A stretch of 8,271 nt of DNA from Actinomycetota bacterium (GTDB taxonomy: Bacteria > Actinomycetota > Actinomycetes > Nanopelagicales > Nanopelagicaceae). Each line of letters begins with the position of its first letter. Position 1 is the stretch's first letter. Shown piece by piece: positions 1 through 6,429 of the stretch. The position numbers were made by a program, and so were the translations under genes. The stretch spans positions 1 through 8,271 of the forward strand of contig JAPLBI010000017.1 of NCBI GenBank assembly GCA_026392815.1. Reading direction: 5' to 3'. A model generated the notes under the pieces. That model ran no database searches. It saw only the letters and a program-made list of their open reading frames with translations, and was not told the origin of the DNA.

Positions 1-818
1 CTGGACTTTCACATCTGGCTAACACTTATGGCTGGAAGAGCGTCTCAATAACTGTCTCGTCATTTGCAATCTTGGTTGTTCCTTTTATATTTTTCTTCTT
101 GCGCGAGAGCCCCGCTGAAGTTGGCCTCCTTCCATACGGGGCCGATTCGGATTGGCAGCCACCAGTAAAGAGCGAGTTAAGTGCCGGCGCGCTAGCAATC
201 GATACTTTGAAGCAGAGCGCTAAGAAGAAAGATTTCTGGTATTTGTACGGGTCATTCTTTGTCTGTGGACTTTCCACTAGCGGTCTGATTGGTACGCATT
301 TTATTCCTGCAGCGCACGATCACGGAATGCCAACAACACTTGCTGCTTCGCTACTTGCAATGGTTGGAATTTTTGATGTCATTGGAACTGTTTTCAGTGG
401 CTGGCTAACTGATCGTTACGACCCGAGAAAGCTACTCTTCTTCTATTTCGGAACAAGAGGGCTTTCTTTATTCCTTTTGCCTTCAATTTTATTCTCGGAC
501 ATTCATGCATCAACCTTGGTCTTTGTTATCTTCTACGGACTTGATTGGGTTGCGACGGTTCCACCAACAATAATGCTCTGCCGCGCAATCCTTGGACCGG
601 AACGAGCCAGCATCGTTTACGGCTGGGTTTTCACGGGCCATCAAATTGGTGGAGCAATTGCGGCATTTGGCGCTGCGATCTTACGTGTAAAGCTTGGTGA
701 TTATGCAGTTGCTTTCTATATCAGCGGTGCGATGTGCATCATCACTTCTTACTTCGTCTTACAAATTGCTAAGAACATACCTGATAGCCAAATGCGCACA
801 GCGCCCCATGTATCCTGA
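1..818 (+). CDS. MFS transporter, C-terminal half (5' end outside window)
   Basis: The frame is open from base 3 with no stop until the TGA at 816-818, so the start lies upstream; the TTG at 72 is internal. About 271 residues are visible. Hydrophobic segments match roughly TM6 to TM12 of a 12-span major facilitator. The linker after the first visible span reads [16 protein letters not shown], the usual cytoplasmic loop after TM6. The second-half copy of MFS motif A is visible as [13 protein letters not shown] between TM8 and TM9. The last span ([19 protein letters not shown]) is followed by only about 17 residues. The final residues (about 11 bp plus nearby sequence) overlap the start of the globin reading frame, and that boundary looks abnormal. 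The general style recalls oxalate/formate or monocarboxylate-type MFS carriers, but the substrate cannot be read from the sequence. Confidence 0.9.
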   Translation, partial: GLSHLANTYGWKSVSITVSSFAILVVPFIFFFLRESPAEVGLLPYGADSDWQPPVKSELSAGALAIDTLKQSAKKKDFWYLYGSFFVCGLSTSGLIGTHFIPAAHDHGMPTTLAASLLAMVGIFDVIGTVFSGWLTDRYDPRKLLFFYFGTRGLSLFLLPSILFSDIHASTLVFVIFYGLDWVATVPPTIMLCRAILGPERASIVYGWVFTGHQIGGAIAAFGAAILRVKLGDYAVAFYISGAMCIITSYFVLQIAKNIPDSQMRTAPHVS

Positions 819-1095
819 AAAAGATATGCATGGCGCAGCGCTTCGCCTAAAGATGTTCCTTGAACAATATTGGGGTGGACCAACTACTTACTCTGATGAA
901 CGTGGACACCCAAGGCTTCGTATGCGCCATGCTGGATTTCATATTGATTTAGCAGCGCGCGATGCTTGGCTTAACTGTGCGATGGGCGCACTTGAAGGTA
1001 TGGAGATGTCAGAGATTCATCGCGTGCAACTGCGCGAATATCTAGAGATGGCCGCGCATGGCATGGTTAATGCTTCTGAGACGCATTCCCTATAA
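808..1095 (+). CDS. glbO: Group II truncated haemoglobin (trHbO), N-terminally truncated
   Basis: The 95 residues from the ATG at 808 align by eye with residues from about 35 to the end of M. tuberculosis GlbO. Shared landmarks are MYPEKD (CD1 tyrosine), [24 protein letters not shown] (the His is the proximal haem ligand F8), ARDAWL (TrpG8) and [12 protein letters not shown]. Such globins bind haem and O2 and are linked to O2, NO or peroxide chemistry. The usual first 30-35 residues, including the distal TyrB10 (motif FY), are absent. Upstream in this frame the sequence is MFS-coding DNA read out of frame and shows no globin pattern. As assembled it would lack helices A and B and is unlikely to fold normally. 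No Shine-Dalgarno sequence is apparent before 808. An open frame extends back to the ATG at 694, but that extension is not globin-like. The 3' end overlaps the convergent mscS by 29 bp. Confidence 0.85.
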   Translation: MYPEKDMHGAALRLKMFLEQYWGGPTTYSDERGHPRLRMRHAGFHIDLAARDAWLNCAMGALEGMEMSEIHRVQLREYLEMAAHGMVNASETHSL

Positions 1096-1396
1096 CTAAA
1101 ATTTCACCATTTCGCACATACCAAAGCACCCAAAGCACGCCTTTTTTATCGCGAATCGTTGTGATGCGCAGGCCAACCTTTTCAACAACGCCTTCAATCT
1201 CCAAAGTTGTGATCTGATCTCCAACACCATATTGATCTTCAATCAACATAAAGATTCCTGACAAGATATCGCGAACTAGTGTTTGCGCACCAAGACCAAT
1301 AGCAACGCCGATGACGCCTGCAGATGCGATTACCGGGCCTAAGTTAAATCCGAATTCGCCCAGGATCATCAAGACCAATAGCAACGCCGATAACAC
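1067..1396 (-). CDS. Small MscS-family mechanosensitive channel, 3' fragment (frameshifted)
   Basis: This fragment continues the channel from the pore helix: [20 protein letters not shown], then [21 protein letters not shown], then the beta domain with [19 protein letters not shown] and YVRNGEI. These are classic MscS family signatures. The ORF start inside the duplicated unit is not a real start; the true 5' part is at 1370-1700. Two further oddities are present. The beta domain contains [13 protein letters not shown], where VLW is doubled by a 9-bp tandem repeat (1121-1138). The protein also stops at GNASQKH, without the alpha/beta domain that follows in longer MscS proteins. Its stop codon (1067-1069) lies inside the globin gene. 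Functional as a short channel only if the frameshift is an assembly error. Confidence 0.85.
   Translation of the reverse strand: MLSALLLVLMILGEFGFNLGPVIASAGVIGVAIGLGAQTLVRDILSGIFMLIEDQYGVGDQITTLEIEGVVEKVGLRITTIRDKKGVLWVLWYVRNGEILVIGNASQKH
1121..1138. repeat. 9-bp perfect tandem duplication in mscS
   Basis: CCAAAGCAC occurs at 1121-1129 and again at 1130-1138. It is in frame and doubles the tripeptide VLW within the conserved [11 protein letters not shown] stretch of the MscS beta domain. Confidence 0.9.
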
Positions 1397-1448
1397 CAGC
1401 GGATGCGATTACCGGGCCTAAGTTAAATCCGAATTCGCCCAGGATCAT
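1291..1448. repeat. 79-bp imperfect tandem duplication inside mscS
   Basis: Copy 1 is 1291-1369 and copy 2 is 1370-1448, directly abutting. They match at 75 of 79 positions. The four mismatch pairs (1313/1392, 1316/1395, 1319/1398, 1322/1401) are spaced by three, and each changes only a third codon position of the mscS frame (TCT/TCC, GCA/GCT, GGC/GGT, GTC/GTT), so both copies encode the same peptide. Because 79 is not a multiple of three, the duplication shifts the frame. Confidence 0.97.
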
Positions 1449-1700
1449 GGCGATCGCAATGATCCAAACCGCCGCTTTCAATATTGAAGTGAGTACTGAA
1501 CCGGTTGTTCGGGCGCGCTCGGATTGGCGTTTTGCAAAACCTGGACCTGGCTTTAAATCGGCGGTTGCAAGTTTGTTAACGGCTCGATCAATCGCGCGGC
1601 GGCCGATGCTCTGGGCGATCCAAGCCGCCATCAGGACGCTAAATACGCGAAGCGGGGCGCCGCTTAGCCATTCCAAGATATTGCGGGTCTGCTCGCTCAT
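1344..1700 (-). CDS. Small MscS-family mechanosensitive channel, 5' fragment (frameshifted)
   Basis: This is the N-terminal part of a channel gene starting at the ATG at 1698-1700. It has a first membrane span at about residues 18-33, a basic loop, a second span at about 69-88, and the Gly/Ala-rich start of the pore helix TM3 ([17 protein letters not shown], 94-110). After residue 110 the frame runs into a second copy of the same 79 bp in the wrong phase, adds DDPGRIRI and stops at 1344. Removing one copy joins it in frame to the fragment at 1067-1396 and gives a 184-residue protein. MscS proteins open under membrane tension and release solutes during hypo-osmotic shock. The gene is divergent from the HNH nuclease gene (120 bp apart). 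Confidence 0.85.
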   Translation of the reverse strand: MSEQTRNILEWLSGAPLRVFSVLMAAWIAQSIGRRAIDRAVNKLATADLKPGPGFAKRQSERARTTGSVLTSILKAAVWIIAIAMILGEFGFNLGPVIASAGVIGVAIGLDDPGRIRI

Positions 1701-1820
1701 AACGCAAACTCTAACTAATTCTTTACCTAAAATTGACCTACAAATACCCCGATCCGCGCCAAATTAGTGCAAGATAAACCAATCGGCGCGAGCCACGCGC
1801 CTGAATTAACTGGGGTAGCC

Positions 1821-2345
1821 ATGTCTCGTTCGCTAGTTCTAAACGCCACCTATGAACCACTAGGTGTTGTTACAGAACGCCGTGCGCTGCTCTTAGTTCT
1901 CAACACTCGCGCAACTATGGTTGAAGCATCAGGCAGCGTTTTGCATTTCTCGCAAGGTCAGATCGAACTCCCATCTGTTATTCGCTTAAATAAATTTGTG
2001 AAGATTCCTTATCGCCATGCTGTTCCACTTTCACGGCGCGCGATATTTGCACGTGATGGTGGGCGTTGCGTTTACTGCAGCGCACCTGCGACATCGATCG
2101 ATCACGTGATTCCGCGCTCTCGTGGCGGAGGTCACAACTGGGAAAATGTTGTCTCTGCTTGCCATAAGTGCAACCACTTAAAAGCTGATAAGCCGCTTAA
2201 AGAATTAGGTTGGAGACTTCGCTCACTTCCTCGCGAACCAGTTGGTGCCGCCTGGAGAATTCTCGGCACCGGTCGCACAGATACGCGTTGGCTTCCATAC
2301 CTTGCGCCATTTGGTGTGGCAGCAGCTACCGCTCAATTCGCTTAG
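1821..2345 (+). CDS. HNH endonuclease family protein
   Basis: This 174-residue protein opens with MSRSLVLNATYEPLGVV, the usual N-terminus of a short HNH family common in Actinobacteria. The HNH domain spans about residues 74-124. It has a CVYC pair (83, 86), the catalytic DH (94-95) followed by VIPRSRGG, the central WENVV (Asn109) and a CHKCN pair (114, 117); the cysteines should bind structural zinc. The family is a predicted nuclease, and its cellular role is not established. The ATG at 1821 is preferred because the family motif begins there and a GGGG stretch lies 5 bases upstream. An in-frame GTG at 1767 would add 18 unconserved residues. A small membrane-protein gene follows 10 bases after the stop. 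Confidence 0.92.
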   Translation: MSRSLVLNATYEPLGVVTERRALLLVLNTRATMVEASGSVLHFSQGQIELPSVIRLNKFVKIPYRHAVPLSRRAIFARDGGRCVYCSAPATSIDHVIPRSRGGGHNWENVVSACHKCNHLKADKPLKELGWRLRSLPREPVGAAWRILGTGRTDTRWLPYLAPFGVAAATAQFA

Positions 2346-2355
2346 ACTTACGCCC

Positions 2356-2574
2356 ATGATGATTCATCTTGCATCCGTAATAAATTTCTTGGCGCTGGAT
2401 AACCAAGAAGATGGCACAGTAGCCGGCGAAGGCTTAAGCGCAGTCGAAACTTTCGCTTACTTTTTCGCGGCACCAACCGCGCTCTTTCTCTTGATCGCAG
2501 TTATAACTTACGCACTAACTGGCGATCGCAAGAAGTCAAAGAGTTCAGCTTCAGCAATAACCTCTATCGAGTAG
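2356..2574 (+). CDS. Small single-span membrane protein, conserved hypothetical
   Basis: A 72-residue protein starting at tandem ATG codons (2356, 2359), 10 bases after the HNH stop and probably co-transcribed with it. It has an acidic N-terminal half (DNQEDG), one hydrophobic span at about residues 31-53 (VETFAYFFAAPTALFLLIAV) and a basic Lys/Ser-rich tail (GDRKKSKSS). The positive charges after the span suggest an outside N-terminus and a cytoplasmic C-terminus. Similar small proteins occur near pepN in actinobacteria, but I know of no assigned function. The start is uncertain because no Shine-Dalgarno sequence is visible. The last 11 bp overlap the convergent pepN stop. Confidence 0.75.
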   Translation: MMIHLASVINFLALDNQEDGTVAGEGLSAVETFAYFFAAPTALFLLIAVITYALTGDRKKSKSSASAITSIE

Positions 2575-4168
2575 CGTCAACGGCGCGCGCTTTAAGCGCA
2601 CGAGTCATTGCATCGCGACCTTCGGTCACTGAACGACGCAGCGCATGTGATGCATCTTTGCCGGTGACATCTAGCCAGTTTTGCGCCGCAGTGACAGTTG
2701 CTTCGCTAATTGCCCAAGCTGGGAAAGTCAGCGTTGCAGTCGTCTCGGCGATCTCAAAGCCCTTGGTCTCCCAGACTTTCAAGATGGCATCAAAGTAATC
2801 ATCAACAAATGCTTCAAGAAGATCGCAATGGATATTCTCGTTAAAGCCACGGCACTTATAAGAGTGGATCGTGTTGCTTAAATCATCGGTTGTGATTGAT
2901 TTAAATGCGGCAACCTTTGCCTCGCGAGTTGGAATCGCGGCATGAGCGTAGGCAACATATTGCTTACCGTGAGCAGTCTTATCGCGATCACCTTCTGCTG
3001 CGATTTCGGCTGGACCAAATACTCCACGCTTTACTCCACAGATAAAGATGTACCAACGAAGTTCGGCATCAACAGTTAAACCGTTAACCGCACCATCTAG
3101 CATCGCCTTTAAGCGATCAAACTGGGCGGGTGTAACGGCGTTGTTTGCGAATGCACGTGCATATTGAAGTTGGTGATCGCTTCCTGGCTTTGCGCCATCA
3201 AGTAAAGATTCAGCTGCATTTGCAACAGCAAGGCGAATTGCTTCGCGGTTCTTTGGTGCAACGTATGCCCAGATAGCGGTATCGATCTGCATAAATGTTG
3301 CCGTGATCATCGAGATATCTGATTCACCCTTTAGCGCGTTAAGTGCAATGGTGATGTAATCACTTGCGGCAAGCTCGCCATCGCGAGTTGAATCCCAAAG
3401 TGATGCCCAGATAAGTCCGCGGGCAAGTGAGTCATCTAGCTGACCAAGGTATTTCTTCATGGTCTCAACCGAGCGATCGTCGAAGCGAAGCTTGGCGTAG
3501 GTCTGATCGTGGTCGTTAATAAGCAAAAGATCTGCGGCGTTCTTGCCAGCAAGTTCTTTGATCTCAGTTAGCTCGCCAGCGATATCTACCTCAATGCTTT
3601 CGCGGCGCACAAGTGCATCGCCCTTTACATCAAAGAGACCAACGTATAGACGGTGTGGGCGAAGTTCCTTTGAGCCAATTGGCAGCGGAGGTACTTCTTG
3701 CTTAACCGAAACAGAAGCGTACTTATCGCCATCTAATTTGATTACTGGGCGAAGGGTGTTTACGCCAGCGGTACGTAGCCAGGTATTGACCCAAGCAGTT
3801 AAATCTTTTCCGCATGCTGCTTCAAGTTCAGTGATTAGATCACTTAACTCAGTGTTCTTATAAGCATGCTTGGCAAAGTACTTACGCAAGCCAGCGATGA
3901 AGTTATCGCGCCCAACATGTGCCACAAGCTGCTGCAGAACAGAGGCGCCCTTGGCATATGAAATACCGTCAAAGTTTGTGCGCACTGCATCGAGATCTTC
4001 CATCTCAACTGCGATTGGGTGGGTAGAAGTCATTTGATCTACGCGGTATGCCCAGTTCTTGCGGACCGAGTTAAATTCTGTCCAAGCATGCTTGTGCTTA
4101 GTTGATTCGCTGACAGACATGTAAGAAGCCCATTCAGCAAACAGACATGTAAGAAGCCCATTCAGCAA
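2564..4168 (-). CDS. pepN: Aminopeptidase N, C-terminal part (frameshifted)
   Basis: Continuation of PepN. The true homologous sequence begins around 4141 at FAEWASYMSVSES; the first nine residues of the ORF are an out-of-phase reading of the duplicate. It carries the end of the catalytic domain, including the conserved YAKGASVLQQL, whose Tyr (384 of the repaired protein) is the transition-state stabiliser of M1 enzymes, then GLRKYFAKHAYKNTELSDL and TWLRTAGVNTL. The beta domain and the large helical C-terminal ERAP1-like domain follow to residue 847. The stop (TAG complement at 2564-2566) lies within the convergent small membrane-protein gene. No start or ribosome site supports independent translation of this fragment. 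Confidence 0.92.
   Translation of the reverse strand: MLNGLLTCLFAEWASYMSVSESTKHKHAWTEFNSVRKNWAYRVDQMTSTHPIAVEMEDLDAVRTNFDGISYAKGASVLQQLVAHVGRDNFIAGLRKYFAKHAYKNTELSDLITELEAACGKDLTAWVNTWLRTAGVNTLRPVIKLDGDKYASVSVKQEVPPLPIGSKELRPHRLYVGLFDVKGDALVRRESIEVDIAGELTEIKELAGKNAADLLLINDHDQTYAKLRFDDRSVETMKKYLGQLDDSLARGLIWASLWDSTRDGELAASDYITIALNALKGESDISMITATFMQIDTAIWAYVAPKNREAIRLAVANAAESLLDGAKPGSDHQLQYARAFANNAVTPAQFDRLKAMLDGAVNGLTVDAELRWYIFICGVKRGVFGPAEIAAEGDRDKTAHGKQYVAYAHAAIPTREAKVAAFKSITTDDLSNTIHSYKCRGFNENIHCDLLEAFVDDYFDAILKVWETKGFEIAETTATLTFPAWAISEATVTAAQNWLDVTGKDASHALRRSVTEGRDAMTRALKARAVDATR
4113..4168. repeat. 28-bp perfect tandem duplication inside pepN
   Basis: Bases 4113-4140 and 4141-4168 are identical and adjacent. 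The unit encodes the FAEWASYMSV stretch just after the zinc-binding helix. As 28 is not a multiple of three, it breaks the frame, and collapsing it restores a full-length PepN. Confidence 0.97.
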
Positions 4169-5135
4169 AAGATTCGTTAAGCCACAAGTCTTGCCACCAC
4201 TTCATGGTGACCAAGTCGCCAAACCACATATGCGCCATCTCGTGATGGATCGTTGTTGCGCGGCTGATGTAGCTGCGTTCTGTGACCTTACTGCGGAAGA
4301 TCAAAACATCTTCGTGGAAAGTTACACAGCCAACGTTCTCCATCGCGCCCCAGTTGTATTCGGCAACTGCGATCTGGTCGTACTTACCGAATGGGTAAGC
4401 CAGACCAAAAGTCTTTTCAAAGTAGGCAAAGCCTTGCTTGGTAACTTCGAAGATGTTTTCAGCATCAACGTGCTGGAAGAAAGATTTACGAGCATAGATA
4501 CCAAGCGGAATTGTCTTCTCACCCTTGTATTCGTCATGAACGGATTTATAGGCGCCGGCAACAATCGCTGTGACGTAGGTGGAAATCACCTGAGATGTGG
4601 CAAATTGAATGTGCTTACGATCGCCATCAACATCCTTTGTGGCTTCGATGCCGTAGTTCGAGATTACTTCCCAATGCTTTGGCGTAATTGTGCTGATCGT
4701 GAATGTTGCCTTCTGATCAGGTTGATCAAAGCAGGCATACATGCGACGAGCATCGCCGGTTTCGAACTGGGTGTAGAGATAAACCTCGTTATCGGCAGGA
4801 TCTACGAAACGGTGCAGACCTTCGCCGGAGTTTGAATAGATACCTTCATGTTCAATCTCTAGGACGTTATCTGCAGCTAGCGCGGGCAAGAAGACGGTTT
4901 CGCCATCGAACTTTGGATCAAAGTCGGCGCCATTTAGCTTTGCACTAATTACGCGCTTACCAACGCAGTCGATAAAGGTTGTCGCACCAGGTTTTAGCCC
5001 GGCGAAGTTAACTGTTGTCTTGACCAAGAAAGTCTCTGCACCAGTTGTTAGATCAAGATCGATTTTGTAACTCGAAACCTTGATAACTTCAGAACGTTGG
5101 GCTGCTTCAATCTGCGTAATATTTGTGCCTGACAC
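4134..5135 (-). CDS. pepN: Aminopeptidase N, N-terminal and catalytic part (frameshifted)
   Basis: An M1-family zinc metallo-aminopeptidase that removes N-terminal residues from peptides in the cytosol. The GTG start at 5133-5135 is supported by AAAGGAG five bases upstream. Residues 1-200 form the beta-sandwich domain. The exopeptidase signature GAMEN is at 263-267, the zinc site HEMAH at 298-302, and the third zinc ligand Glu321 (in NESFAEW) lies at the standard spacing of 18 residues. The frame breaks just after this, in ASYMSV at residue 332, where a 28-bp tandem duplication leads to a stop at 4134. Deleting one copy gives a continuous 847-residue protein, the normal length for actinobacterial PepN. 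Divergent from trmB, with 67 bp between the starts. Confidence 0.93.
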   Translation of the reverse strand: MSGTNITQIEAAQRSEVIKVSSYKIDLDLTTGAETFLVKTTVNFAGLKPGATTFIDCVGKRVISAKLNGADFDPKFDGETVFLPALAADNVLEIEHEGIYSNSGEGLHRFVDPADNEVYLYTQFETGDARRMYACFDQPDQKATFTISTITPKHWEVISNYGIEATKDVDGDRKHIQFATSQVISTYVTAIVAGAYKSVHDEYKGEKTIPLGIYARKSFFQHVDAENIFEVTKQGFAYFEKTFGLAYPFGKYDQIAVAEYNWGAMENVGCVTFHEDVLIFRSKVTERSYISRATTIHHEMAHMWFGDLVTMKWWQDLWLNESFAEWASYMSVC

Positions 5136-5140
5136 GGAAA

Positions 5141-5147
5141 CTCCTTT
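5141..5147 (-). promoter_or_regulatory. Ribosome binding site of pepN
   Basis: On the minus strand AAAGGAG is followed by five bases and then GTG, which fixes the unusual GTG start of pepN at 5135. Confidence 0.75.
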
Positions 5148-5202
5148 AGATGCTTAACGGACCGTTTTGCTCTCGTAAGTCTAATCATGAAAGAGTTGAG
5201 CT

Positions 5203-5859
5203 GTGGAACCAGTTACCAATAGAAGTTATCGCTTACGCGGCGTGAGGATCACCCCTGCCCAGCAAATAGCGCGCGATACTTTGTGGGCCAAATTCGGTAT
5301 TGAGTTCCAAGAGTCTTTATTGGATCTATCTACCACTTTCGCAAAAGCCCAACCCGTAGTAATGGAAATTGGTTACGGCATGGGGGAGGCCACATGGCAG
5401 ATCGCAAAAGCAAATCCTGCGATTAATTTCTTAGGCGTTGAAGTACATATGCCAGGTGTTGGAAAGCTGATGGCGAAGTTAAATGAATATGAATTAACAA
5501 ATGTTAGGTTAATCGAACGCGATGTCTTTGAAGTCTTTCACTTCATGATCGCTGATGGCGCACTTGATGGAGTACATCTTTACTTCCCAGATCCCTGGCC
5601 TAAGAAGCGCCACAATAAACGCCGCATCATCAATCAACGATTTATCAGCGAAGTCGTTAAGAAGTTAAAGCCTGGTGGGTATCTGCATATTGCAACTGAC
5701 TGGTTTCCCTATGCCGAATGGATTACTGAGCAATTTAATGAGACAAAGCTCTTTACTGGGGGAGTTATCGATCGACCAGAGTCTCGCCCCCTAACGCGCT
5801 TTGAGGGACAAGGTTTAACGAAAGATCACAGAGTTACTGATTTTCTCTTTCGAACTTAG
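5203..5859 (+). CDS. trmB: tRNA (guanine-N7-)-methyltransferase TrmB
   Basis: A 218-residue SAM-dependent enzyme that forms m7G at position 46 in the variable loop of tRNAs. The Rossmann SAM-binding motif EIGYGMGE is at residues 55-62, and GVEVH at 78-82 ends strand 2. The family signature PDPWPKKRHNKRR (129-141) carries the catalytic Asp and basic residues. ATDWFPYAEW (164-173) and the C-terminal TRFEGQGLTKDHRVTDFLF (198-216) are also typical. The length fits the family. The GTG start at 5203 is chosen because the N-terminus reads RSYRLRGVRITPAQQ, as in actinobacterial TrmB; the preceding AAGAG/TTGAG is only a weak ribosome site. The last 26 bp overlap the convergent rpiB. Confidence 0.96.
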   Translation: MEPVTNRSYRLRGVRITPAQQIARDTLWAKFGIEFQESLLDLSTTFAKAQPVVMEIGYGMGEATWQIAKANPAINFLGVEVHMPGVGKLMAKLNEYELTNVRLIERDVFEVFHFMIADGALDGVHLYFPDPWPKKRHNKRRIINQRFISEVVKKLKPGGYLHIATDWFPYAEWITEQFNETKLFTGGVIDRPESRPLTRFEGQGLTKDHRVTDFLFRT

Positions 5860-6286
5860 CGATCTTTTCTATCCGGCGGATATGGCGTTCGTCGTTGCTA
5901 AATGGTGTGGCGATAAAGGCATCGATAATCGCTTTGCACTCTTCAATTGAATGCATGCGGCCACCGACAGAGACAACATTGGCGTTGTTATGTTCTTTAC
6001 CTAATTTCGCAGTTTCGATATTCCATGCCAGCACCGCACGGACGCCCTTAACTTTATTTGCAGAGATTTGTTCTCCATTGCCAGATCCGCCAATGACAAT
6101 GCCAAGTGATGTTGCATCTTTAGCAACTGCTTGAGCAGCCGGGATACAGAAATCTGGATAGTCATCTAAAGCGTCATATTCGTAAGGCCCGTGGTCGGTA
6201 ACGTCGTGCCCGTTATTTACTAAGTGGGCAAGGAGTTCATTCTTTAACTCAAGACCTGCATGATCACTACCAATATGTAAGCGCAT
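5834..6286 (-). CDS. rpiB: Ribose-5-phosphate isomerase B
   Basis: A 150-residue RpiB/LacAB-family enzyme interconverting ribulose 5-phosphate and ribose 5-phosphate in the pentose phosphate pathway. Visible motifs are IGSDHAG (5-11, with Asp8 and His9), the GGSGNGEQISANK active-site loop (66-78) and the VSVGGRM strand with Arg110. As in the M. tuberculosis enzyme, Ser68 occupies the place of the catalytic Cys of E. coli RpiB, and Glu72 is the likely base. The ATG at 6284-6286 is preceded by GAGAG at suitable spacing. Its 3' end overlaps trmB tail to tail. A terminator lies between it and the upstream co-oriented gene, so it should have its own promoter in 6287-6341, although no clear -35/-10 pair was found. 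Confidence 0.95.
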   Translation of the reverse strand: MRLHIGSDHAGLELKNELLAHLVNNGHDVTDHGPYEYDALDDYPDFCIPAAQAVAKDATSLGIVIGGSGNGEQISANKVKGVRAVLAWNIETAKLGKEHNNANVVSVGGRMHSIEECKAIIDAFIATPFSNDERHIRRIEKIAKFERENQ

Positions 6287-6341
6287 ATGCGAAGTCTCTC
6301 ATGGGCTTAATTGATTATTGATTAGCAACTCAACCCAAAGA

Positions 6342-6379
6342 AAAAACCCGCCGCGAAGGAGAATTCGCGACGGGTTTTT
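6342..6379 (-). terminator. Rho-independent terminator (bidirectional form)
   Basis: Stem CCCGCCGCGAA (6347-6357) pairs with TTCGCGACGGG (6364-6374), with one C/A mismatch and a six-base loop. It is flanked by an A-run on the left and a T-run on the right, so it has a U-tract on either strand. It lies just downstream of the minus-strand gene ending at 6430 and upstream of rpiB, and thus separates the two transcripts. Confidence 0.93.
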
Positions 6380-6429
6380 CTTACCTTAGGAGGAGATATG
6401 AAGTTGTTACTTCAGTGCTTTTGAAAAAA

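Noticed and set aside
694..807. Upstream extension of the globin frame to an ATG at 694
   Set aside because: The extra 38 residues are MFS-coding DNA read in another frame and show no globin A/B helix motif.
1767..1820. GTG start giving a longer HNH protein
   Set aside because: The family motif begins at the ATG at 1821, and no ribosome site precedes 1767.
4191..4835. A 214-codon open frame on the plus strand within pepN
   Set aside because: It lies opposite the best-conserved part of PepN and encodes no recognisable pattern. It is a shadow of the codon use of the real gene.
6287..6341. Possible rpiB promoter such as TTGGGT with TAATCA
   Set aside because: The spacing is about 15 bases and both boxes are poor matches, so it is not reported as a feature.
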